Assembly (NCBI GenBank): GCA_937128505.1
Contig: CAKZMM010000144.1
Span: 1 to 32,785 of the forward strand
Length of the DNA stretch: 32,785 nucleotides
Direction: 5' to 3'
DNA from: an uncultured Thermogutta sp.
Lineage (GTDB): Bacteria; Planctomycetota; Planctomycetia; Pirellulales; Thermoguttaceae
A program made the translations under genes and the position numbers. Below, one piece after another: positions 25,926 through 32,785 of the stretch. Under the pieces are notes generated by a model. That model was given only the letters and a program-made list of their open reading frames with translations. It was not told the DNA's origin and did no database searches. The first letter of the stretch is position 1. Each line of letters opens with the position of its first letter.

Positions 25926-27173
25926 AAGAATTACCGCCGTAATAACAACCGAACACCTCGTTGCAGTAATGCTTTCCGAATCACAAAATGTGTCTCAATG
26001 TAACGATTCGACCGTAACTCACTCTAAATAGTACGAACTTTAACAAGTCCGCAGGGTGTTAAACCCTGTCGCACATTAATCAATCTTGCACTATTGTCAG
26101 AAAAAAACTAAATTTATTTCCAGGCCGCAACACCAGATTACCTTCCAAAACCTTCAATCATCCCTCCACTAGCTATTTTCCTCAGCTTTTCCCAGCTCTG
26201 CTAGCCACTACGTGGTAGTTCACCGCCAAAACATCAGGAAAACGTTTCATTAATCTCATTAATCCCCGGCGGCAGCAATGCTAATCCCGCCGGTTACTGC
26301 TTGCCACCATCGCACAAACGGCAGCAATCGCCGTGTAGGCCGAGGCCGCGCGTTCTCCGGAGCTACCACTGGGAACTTCCGTCGCCCAGATTTTACCATC
26401 GCCCAGATTGTATTTTTAGACAACTACCGATCAAGGTGGGAAGTATCCTTCAATCCGCGACTGGCAACATGATGGGCCAAATCCTGCGGCAAATACCCAC
26501 AGAACAAAGTTCGTAAACGCCCATCCACTTACGCCGAAGCCCCCGGATCGGCCTTCGTTCCCATTTATTCCCCTAATCGGCACAAGTCTATTCTGCCATT
26601 CGGCACAAGACTTCGGGTGGGAGTCAATGCAAACCGATGGGGCAAAAAGCGCTCCCGTCATCCCGATGTGTTTTCCCGTTTTTCGCTTCCACTTTCCCGG
26701 GGTTTGCCGAAGGGGTCCAAAGCTGGTACCATTACCTAACTGTGTCGGCTTGCACCCTGTCCGGCGGGTATGGTTTACACCCTCCGAAGCTCGCAAGGCC
26801 AAGAACCATGAGGGATAGCCATCCCTTAACGTTTCGATAATATTGACTAATTTTTCAAACATTGAATGTTTTCTGAGTACTTCTGGGACGCACAATTTTC
26901 CACGCGACAAAACTATTTTTATGATCGTAGTAGTGCATAATTTTTGGCGAAGTTCCGTGCACAGATTTCGGGGGATGTACAGATTTTGAAAGAATATCAA
27001 GAGTTTCCGCGGATAGATTTTCGAGGGATTTCCTGGATTGGAGTCGCCCCTCGACAAACCACACCTTTGCAAGAATTAATTACGACACTCCATCGCCGGT
27101 GGGGCGATATCTTAAGGTAAACGGCTTGTTCCCTAACAGTTCGCGAGCTGAAAGATCGCGGGACTTTCCAATT

Positions 27174-27249
27174 GGTTTAGAATTTTTCGTGTGGTTTAGA
27201 ATTTTTCGTGTTTCATTTGATTCTGGTGTCTTATGATTCTGGCGTCTTA
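27174..27249. repeat. Two adjacent tandem duplications
   Basis: GGTTTAGAATTTTTCGTGT is duplicated exactly (27174-27192, 27193-27211). Seven bases later TGATTCTGGYGTCTTA is duplicated with one difference (27218-27233, 27234-27249). They lie 190 bases upstream of tRNA-Lys. Confidence 0.8.
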
Positions 27250-27438
27250 GGTCACGCCCTAAAGTAACGGTATCTGGGAAAAATCTTTGCGAAGAAGCGA
27301 AGGATCCGCGGTACGCGACGAAAAAGTTTTGAGTCCCGAAATGTATGGATGGACGATTCACACACTGCTCGCCATCCCCCACTTTAACTGGGCAGAAAGA
27401 ACCGGGGCGGTCCCGGTAGGGAAATGCCTGAAGGAGAC

Positions 27439-27511
<73 letters not shown>

Positions 27512-27704
27512 TTCGGTACATGGGGCGACACGCCTCCGTAATTTTGTCGGAAAAGGACTGTTGGAATTCGATCATGTTACTTTGATAACTCGATGATGTC
27601 ACTCTGACTATAAAAATATGATAAATCCCGATCTTCTAAAATCCCTTCCAACCTGCGTTTACCCCGCGTTTCACGCCCGCTAGTCCATCGCTAGTCGCAG
27701 TAAT

Positions 27705-27861
27705 GAGCTGATCACAGCTCGGCTTCGAAGTTGGGGAACTTCGGAGTCGTCACCGCCGCATGTCGGCTGCTTGATTTCAGCTGAGCACCATGGAGGTAGG
27801 GGGTTGCCCCCCCACCTCCTGATCCCCCCGCATGTCGGCTGCTTGATTTCGGCTCAGCACC
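27705..27861. repeat. Hairpin cluster with 34-bp direct repeats
   Basis: From left to right: the palindromic hairpin GAGCTG-ATCA-CAGCTC (27705-27720); a long stem built on CGAAGTT-GGGG-AACTTCG and extendable to about 12 bp (27721-27748); a 34-base sequence at 27756-27789 repeated at 27828-27861 with two differences (it begins CCGCATGTCGGCTGC and ends AGCACC); and between the two copies a strong hairpin GGAGGT-A-GGGGG / CCCCC-ACCTCC (27792-27819). The period is 72 bases. It sits between tRNA-Lys and the 3' end of the prepilin peptidase gene. It has no coding capacity. Confidence 0.7.
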
Positions 27862-27921
27862 TGAAGTTCAACGACGTAAGTAGCCCGGCACGCTTCTCCG
27901 AAAAACGGTTGTTCCGGGGCA

Positions 27922-29226
27922 TTACCGCCCGAAAAGCCCCTCAAGCAATTCTCGGATCGCGCGAACGGCGATCAAAAGCGGCGGCAAAAAAGCTAGGCAA
28001 GCCAACAACACCAGAGGGAGGATTGGCCCCAGACTAAAGATTCTGGACGTCTCAAGCCACATTACTTGCCAAAAAACCAGGACCAAAGCGGCGGCCATCG
28101 AAAGGAATGGGCCAAACGGGACGATGTTTTGTCCGCGAAATACCAGGCTTACTATCCCCACGATGAGCGCAAGAAAAGGTGCTAAGAAAAAAACGATCAA
28201 GGATCCTTGCCACCCAAGGAAGGTCCCTATCATCCCCATCAAGGTGACATCGCCAAAACCCATGGCCTCACGCTGTAAGGTGATGGAGCCCAAAAGGCGG
28301 ATAACCCACACTAGACCACCGGCTACCACTAGCCCTACCAAGGCCGAAAGCAGCGCCTGCCAACGACTCCCTCCAATCCACCACACCAGCCCAATGAGAA
28401 CGGTCCCACTTAGGCCTATGAGGAGCAGCGGTCTGGTCGAAGGAGCGCGTGCCAATCGTGCCCAAAAATAAGTCCATGCTCTCCGGAGGCCGACACGACC
28501 ATACCAACGTCGGTCCATCAAGGCAAAAGTCCATAGCCACCAGCAGCCCACGCCAACAAGTAGCGGAAAAATCTTCGGATAACCGTCCAATGACTGGGGC
28601 CACGGACCCGGGGAAGCAAGGTGGAGGAAGGCAACGTACTCCTCCTGCAACGGCCGAGCGGAAACGGCATCCGCCGGCCAATTCGCTGAGTCGAAAGGCC
28701 CATTCAGACGGTGATCACTGATGGGAGGTAGAATCCACGGGAAGATCGCAGCCAAGATCAAAGCAAGCCACGTGCCCGGTAGAGTAATGGCATCCGGTAG
28801 CGTCTTTTCGTCGATATCGATGAGTGTACCGACCGTCAGGAGTGATAACATGATCGAATGAAAGACAAATCGAACGTGGCCTGTCACGAGATCGGAACGT
28901 AGCCAGGGAGGGTCCAGGCCCCGATTGAGCACTTCCCACCAATAGAGGGCGGGAAGGGCAATCGCCGCCCCCAATTCCACGAGCATCGGCCTAATCCAAA
29001 AGCCCGAGCCGAACAGCTTTGCCTCGTGCCGGCGTCGCCACCAACCCCAAACGGGGAGGTAATCGAACGCCTGCGCGGGTGTCGGACGATGAGGTGACCA
29101 CGGACTTATAGGCCGGCGGTGGTATGCAAGTTCATAAACGCCGAGATTGATTATCGCCCCGACCGCAAGCCCCACTAGTCCCAGCGGGAAAAGAATCCAC
29201 ATGACCATCCCGGGCGGAACATTCAC
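27922..29226 (-). CDS. Prepilin peptidase, A24 family, enlarged and cysteine-free
   Basis: 434 residues, polytopic. The two catalytic aspartate motifs of type IV prepilin peptidases are present: LIDIDEKTLPD (135-145, active Asp137) and GFGD (323-326, active Asp326) followed by VTLMGMIGTFLGW. The N-terminal domain keeps the general pattern (AIINLGVYELAYHRRPISPWSP, later IRPMLVELGAA) but lacks all four cysteines of the usual zinc-binding methyltransferase loop. About 130 extra residues with additional membrane segments separate the aspartates; standard enzymes are 250-290 long. It would cleave type IV pilin or type II secretion pseudopilin leaders. GTG start at 29226 overlaps the aroK stop (GTGA), with GGAGG seven bases upstream inside aroK, so translational coupling is likely. 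Confidence 0.9.
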   Translation of the reverse strand: MNVPPGMVMWILFPLGLVGLAVGAIINLGVYELAYHRRPISPWSPHRPTPAQAFDYLPVWGWWRRRHEAKLFGSGFWIRPMLVELGAAIALPALYWWEVLNRGLDPPWLRSDLVTGHVRFVFHSIMLSLLTVGTLIDIDEKTLPDAITLPGTWLALILAAIFPWILPPISDHRLNGPFDSANWPADAVSARPLQEEYVAFLHLASPGPWPQSLDGYPKIFPLLVGVGCWWLWTFALMDRRWYGRVGLRRAWTYFWARLARAPSTRPLLLIGLSGTVLIGLVWWIGGSRWQALLSALVGLVVAGGLVWVIRLLGSITLQREAMGFGDVTLMGMIGTFLGWQGSLIVFFLAPFLALIVGIVSLVFRGQNIVPFGPFLSMAAALVLVFWQVMWLETSRIFSLGPILPLVLLACLAFLPPLLIAVRAIRELLEGLFGR

Positions 29227-29762
29227 GTGGCAGCCTCCGGCCCAGTCGCCAGGGATAATCGCCGAAGAATTTCGTCGGCCACTTGCTCGGGCGTTTTGCC
29301 CTCGGTGTCTACCTCGAAATCGGCCGATTCCCGATAGATCGGCTCGCGGCGAGACAAAACCGTAATAATCTCCTCCAAACCCCCCAAGGGCGTAAGGTTA
29401 GGGCGGCGCTCCTGCGTCGTGTGATCGGCAGCCATGCGCTGGTGGATTGTCTCCGGAGGTGCTTGAAGCCAAACTACTTTGCCGCATCGGCGCATCGCCT
29501 CGCGATTGTCCGGCCGCATGGGCGCTCCGCCACCGGCTGCGATGATGGAGCAATCCCGCGAGCACAACTCCTGAATGACCGCGGACTCCAAATCGCGGAA
29601 AGCCGGTTCCCCATCCTCGGCGAAAATCCGCGCGATACTCTTCCCGGCCCGACGCTCAATTTCCGGGTCCGCATCGATCCAATTCCAGCCCAACCGCTCC
29701 GCCAAAAGCCGAGCCACGGTGCTTTTGCCTGTCGCACGATACCCAATGAGGACGATATTCAT
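29223..29762 (-). CDS. aroK: Shikimate kinase
   Basis: Phosphorylates shikimate at the 3-hydroxyl with ATP (chorismate pathway, cytoplasm). 179 residues, usual size. Walker A GYRATGKST is at 7-15, the shikimate/Mg site DAD at 30-32, Arg56 in FRDLES, the Gly-rich AAGGGAP at 75-81, and the lid Arg region ERRPNL around 118-123. All expected residues are present. It lies 108 bases downstream of the fused aroDE gene on the same strand and overlaps the prepilin peptidase start by four bases, so three genes probably form one transcript. The ribosome binding site is weak (GGTGGGT). Confidence 0.95.
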   Translation of the reverse strand: MNIVLIGYRATGKSTVARLLAERLGWNWIDADPEIERRAGKSIARIFAEDGEPAFRDLESAVIQELCSRDCSIIAAGGGAPMRPDNREAMRRCGKVVWLQAPPETIHQRMAADHTTQERRPNLTPLGGLEEIITVLSRREPIYRESADFEVDTEGKTPEQVADEILRRLSLATGPEAAT

Positions 29763-29829
29763 GGGGACCCACCGAACGCAATCCGCATAGGATGCAAGCT
29801 TAGAAGCTGCCAGCCGATCATTCAGGTGA

Positions 29830-29872
29830 ATGTCAGTCAGTTGACGTTGAAAAATGTTAGTCAGTTGACATT
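29830..29872. repeat. 19-bp direct repeat between aroDE and aroK
   Basis: ATGTCAGTCAGTTGACGTT at 29830-29848 is repeated at 29854-29872 with two differences, a 24-base period. The second copy overlaps the 3' end of aroDE by two bases. It occupies much of the 108-base spacer inside the presumed operon. Confidence 0.75.
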
Positions 29873-31358
29873 ACATCTTTACGGGCGAGATCGCTCGCCG
29901 AATGACTTGTCGCATCAAGTCCGCAGGGCCTTCTAACCCGGTGAATAACTTAAACTGTAGGCAAGCTTGACGCACAAACATATCCACACCCGTAATGACC
30001 GTACACTCGGCGGCCCGAGCCTGCTTGATCAGCAAGGTGTTCTCCGGATTATAAACGGCATCGAAGATAACCATTCCCGGGCGCAGGTAGCGGTGATCGA
30101 AAGGTGTTTGGTCCACATTCGGGTGCATTCCCACGGGTGTTCCATTGATGAGGACATCCGCGGCGATGGTGTGACGGCGGGCCCAATCGATGGCCCGGCA
30201 ATTGAGTCGCTCGGCCAGTTGCCGGGCTTTCGAATCATCTCCATCGGCGATTACCACATCGGCTTTGCGTCGGACCAGGCCGTAAGCGATGGCTTTGCCT
30301 ACCCCGCCTGCGCCCAACATCAGCACCCTCTTACCGGCGAGGGGACTTTCCGATCCGAGTTTTCCACCCAGGGCCTCTTCCAGACTATCCATGGCGGCTC
30401 GATAGTCGGTGTTAAACCCGGAAACCTGTTCACCGTCAAAAATGATCGTATTGGCCGCGCCGATTCCCTTCACCGAGGCATCGGCTTCTGTGAGTTTCTC
30501 CAAGACCGCTTCTTTATGCGGGATCGTCACACTGAGTCCATTGATTCCAAATTTCGGAGCCTCCTCGAGGAAAGCCATCAGGGCTTCGCGGGGCACACGA
30601 AACGGGACATAGACTTTGTTCAATCCATAGTGGGCAAAAGCCGCGTTGTGAATCAGCGGGCTTAGACTGTGGGCGACCGGGTCCGCAATCACGCCGTAAA
30701 CCTCGGTATCGCAATTCACCAGCTCATAGCGGTAGATGTCGCGCATTTGCTGAAAACTCAGCTGGCCCGGTGCCAAAATCCGCTCCTCGGAAAAACTCGC
30801 ATACGAAAATGGGGCGCCGAACTTGCCGGTTAAAACCCGCGAGAAAACTCCCATCTCCCCCATGCAAAAGCCAATCGTGGGTACTTTGGCCTCTGCCACC
30901 AAGCGTAAGACCCGAAAGTTATCGCACGGATGATTGGCGGTCACCGCGATTTTGATGATGTCCGGATCTAGCTGAGTCATCCGTTGGTAGATGGACTGCA
31001 AATCGTCCGGCGTCTTGCGGAAATCATGAAAGCTAATGATCCGTTTGGTGGGACCGAACCGCGGGATTTGGCCCGCGATGTCCTCTTCTAAGTCGATGTA
31101 CTCGACGCCCTCGGCAATCGCCGCGCGCAGCAGGACTTGACGTTCTTCTTCTGTGCCACTCCAGCGCCCACCATCCCGTTTGCGCCGGCAAGCGACCACG
31201 ACCGGCGAGGGCCGATTCTTCAAAAGCCGCGCAAGGTCGACAGGACCTTTCAAATAATCCAACCGAAGTTCGACAAGCTTAGCCCCTTGTTGGACCAGCT
31301 CGTGGTGCGTTTCGATGATGGATTGATGTCTGCCGCGGCCAATGCTCACGCAAATCAT
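29871..31358 (-). CDS. aroDE: Bifunctional 3-dehydroquinate dehydratase / shikimate dehydrogenase
   Basis: 495-residue fusion of two consecutive shikimate-pathway enzymes. Residues 1-215 are a type I (AroD) dehydratase: VELRLDYL with Glu30 and Arg32, SFHDF with His111, the Schiff-base Lys136 in IIKIAVTA, Arg174, and PGQL with Gln199. Residues 218-495 are AroE: DPVAHSLSPLIHNAAF, SVTIPHKE with catalytic Lys282, GFNTDYRAA with Asp318, NADP-binding LGAGGVGKAIAYGL (348-361), and NGTPVGM. Both active sites look complete. The same domain order occurs in plants and some Chlamydiae/Planctomycetes. AAGGA six bases before the ATG supports the start. aroK follows, giving three successive pathway steps from two genes. 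Confidence 0.96.
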   Translation of the reverse strand: MICVSIGRGRHQSIIETHHELVQQGAKLVELRLDYLKGPVDLARLLKNRPSPVVVACRRKRDGGRWSGTEEERQVLLRAAIAEGVEYIDLEEDIAGQIPRFGPTKRIISFHDFRKTPDDLQSIYQRMTQLDPDIIKIAVTANHPCDNFRVLRLVAEAKVPTIGFCMGEMGVFSRVLTGKFGAPFSYASFSEERILAPGQLSFQQMRDIYRYELVNCDTEVYGVIADPVAHSLSPLIHNAAFAHYGLNKVYVPFRVPREALMAFLEEAPKFGINGLSVTIPHKEAVLEKLTEADASVKGIGAANTIIFDGEQVSGFNTDYRAAMDSLEEALGGKLGSESPLAGKRVLMLGAGGVGKAIAYGLVRRKADVVIADGDDSKARQLAERLNCRAIDWARRHTIAADVLINGTPVGMHPNVDQTPFDHRYLRPGMVIFDAVYNPENTLLIKQARAAECTVITGVDMFVRQACLQFKLFTGLEGPADLMRQVIRRAISPVKM

Positions 31359-32022
31359 ATAGGTCCTTCCCCTAAAATCGATCTAACCGCACCATTCTCT
31401 GCGGGAGCAGTTGTAGGGTTGCGGCTCTCGATTGTAACGCCCTTCGAGCGACACGGAAACACACAGGATCCCGAATTAAACGTTCCCCAGAAGCCAACAC
31501 ACGTGCTGCTTTGCTACCGCCCAAAACCGCAAGCTCCCGGACGTTCGAGCCCCCTCACACCGAAGCCATATTCTGCCTGGAAGCCAATCACTTGGCAAAG
31601 GCCACCGTGAAAATTTTCAGCGGGAAAAACTTAACGCCCTCCGCTCACCCCCCGAGTGACCGCTTACTTGCCGCTCGAGAATCCGAAGCTTCCCCGCGAA
31701 AAACGTGGGTAAAACCACCGCACGCTCCGGTAAAACGTTACTTGTAACGCCGTTTGAGGTGCTTCTTTCTATGCAACTTTCCCAGAGATTTCTACGTAAT
31801 CTCTCAGTGATCTCTACTGTAATTTGTAATCTGTAAAGTAGTTTCTAAGAAAGGAAAATGGCTCCGACTCGTGTCGAATGAATCAGCAATTTTCGTTTCA
31901 CCGGATTCGTGTGCAGCATATCGAAGTGAGCCCCTCCTAAATCGGAGGCTACGTCAGTTTGCCGCGGAGCTTACGACCGCTTGCTGCCGTCGCCGTTTGT
32001 ACCGTTTGTTAGAGCCTATCAA
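31359..32022. other. Intergenic region, palindrome and AT-rich repeats
   Basis: Between mutL and aroDE on the same strand. CGTTAC-TT-GTAACG forms a perfect 6-bp hairpin at 31736-31749. An AT-rich stretch at about 31784-31840 has three related units (GTAATCTCT, GATCTCTACTGTAAT, GTAATCTGTAAAG). No supported gene. Confidence 0.4.
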
Positions 32023-32785
32023 TTAAAGCCTTTTAAATTGTCGATCCAGTTCCTCGCGGCTTAAAAGCAAGGCTGCCGGCCGACCATGTGGACAGTGGTG
32101 GGCATCGCTCACCAAGTGGCGTTGCGAAAGTAGTTCGGCGATTTCTTCCGCAGTCAAGGGATCGCCGGCTTTTACGGCCGCTCGGCACGCCAGCGTGCTT
32201 GCTAATTGCGCCAATAATTCCCGGGATTCTGGCATCCGCCCCCATTGCTGCAAGCGTTCCGCTAAGCCCCGAATTAGTCCCTGTAAATGACCCTTCTGAA
32301 AAATGGCAGGATAGCCGGTTACCAGCACCGTGGAACCCCCAAACGGTTCCACCCCGAAACCTAATTGATTTAAAGCCGCGCGGTGTTCTAACAAGATAGC
32401 CGCCTCTTCCGGACGCAGATCGATAGGCTCCGGAATCATCAACCCCTGGGTCGGCAAGGGGCCGTAGGCCAGTTGCTCCATGATCTGACTGTAAAGGACC
32501 CGCTCGTGCAGGGCGTGTTGATCGATGAGCAAAACGCCGTTTTCTGCTTCCGTCACAAGATAGCGGTTTAGCACCTGCATGGCCTTCGGAGCCCCGAAGG
32601 CTCTTTCTTCCTGGCTGACCTGCGGCCGAATTCCTCCTGCGGAAGTTTTCTCGGCGGATAAGCCAGCATTTCCCGGAGCGATTCCTTCAGCCGCTACCGA
32701 AGCTCCCGGCTGAGGTATTGCCATACCGGTCGCCCCCGCTGACTCTGGCCGATCCGCAGCCGCTGACTCTGGCCGATCCGCGGCC
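32023..32785 (-). CDS. mutL: DNA mismatch repair protein MutL, C-terminal part (cut by window edge)
   Basis: Only the linker and the C-terminal dimerisation/endonuclease domain are in the window; the N-terminal ATPase lies beyond base 32785. The frame is open to the edge. The domain begins AMQVLNRYLVTEAENGVLLIDQHALHERVLYSQ, whose DQHALHE matches the metal-binding endonuclease motif, although the last glutamate of the DQHA-x2-E-x4-E pattern is Ser here. ACRAAVKAGDPL and CPHGRP are the other two metal-site motifs and are intact, so a nicking MutL is likely. The linker is Ala/Gly/Pro-rich and at the edge contains a tandem octapeptide AADRPESA. It runs in the same direction as aroDE, with a 664-base gap. 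Confidence 0.93.
   Translation of the reverse strand, partial: AADRPESAAADRPESAGATGMAIPQPGASVAAEGIAPGNAGLSAEKTSAGGIRPQVSQEERAFGAPKAMQVLNRYLVTEAENGVLLIDQHALHERVLYSQIMEQLAYGPLPTQGLMIPEPIDLRPEEAAILLEHRAALNQLGFGVEPFGGSTVLVTGYPAIFQKGHLQGLIRGLAERLQQWGRMPESRELLAQLASTLACRAAVKAGDPLTAEEIAELLSQRHLVSDAHHCPHGRPAALLLSREELDRQFKRL
32738..32785 (-). repeat. 24-bp in-frame tandem repeat in mutL linker
   Basis: Two 24-base units (32738-32761 and 32762-32785) differ at one base and encode AADRPESA twice. The array reaches the window edge, so more copies may follow. It is the only repeat array in the window that lies inside a gene and stays in frame. Confidence 0.8.

Noticed and set aside
26431-27072. 213-codon minus-strand protein
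   Set aside because: No domain, Cys/Trp/Arg-rich chance-like composition, spans degenerate repeats, no ribosome binding site.

Overview
The window reads as chromosomal DNA of a planctomycete, most likely from the Pirellulales/Thermogutta side of the phylum. This placement is inferred from gene content, not from a marker-gene comparison. The supporting features are a fused AroD-AroE enzyme, a Tat-exported Gfo/Idh/MocA oxidoreductase beside a xylose-isomerase-like epimerase, a secreted DUF1593 protein, a cysteine-free enlarged prepilin peptidase, a BamD-like/LptE-like lipoprotein pair and scattered, mostly single-gene transcription units. There are 18 confident protein genes (one cut by the right edge) and two tRNA genes. 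Genes cover only about 64% of the window, and gaps of 0.4 to 2.6 kb are common.

Layout. 1-1127 is a gene-free leader with a good sigma70-type promoter and several hairpins. 1128-3860 is a membrane pyrophosphatase with a signal peptide and a large extracytoplasmic insertion. 3861-5729 is gene-free but holds a candidate small RNA ending in a very strong terminator at 4947. 5730-8361 has rsfS and argS (translation). 8468-9184 (minus) is a methyltransferase carrying a secretion signal. 10133-14924 has mutM and recO (DNA repair), then a BamD-like TPR lipoprotein and an LptE-like lipoprotein (outer-membrane assembly). 15971-17437 is an orphan NtrC-type sigma54 response regulator. 17955-19136 (minus) is tilS.

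From 19221 to 25326 lies a carbohydrate-metabolism neighbourhood: a Tat-exported oxidoreductase, a sugar isomerase/epimerase, a secreted GH28-like beta-helix protein and a secreted DUF1593/nucleoside-hydrolase-like protein. From 25327 to 27921 there is only a tRNA-Ala, a tRNA-Lys and repeats. 27922-31358 (minus) runs aroDE, aroK, prepilin peptidase, the last two overlapping by four bases. The C-terminal part of mutL (minus) runs off the right edge.

The most unusual property is in the gaps. Almost every intergenic region carries its own short, degenerate direct-repeat array (units of about 16-24 bp, two to five copies, a different sequence at each place). There is also a set of three 60-bp-spaced copies of a CCCC-ATGC-AGGGG element upstream of the GH28-like gene, and a pair of 34-bp repeats flanking a strong hairpin. 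No phage, transposase, CRISPR-Cas or obvious defence system was found. I do not see a convincing new multi-gene system. The best leads are the candidate RNA at about 4707-4947, the intergenic repeat behaviour and the pyrophosphatase insertion.
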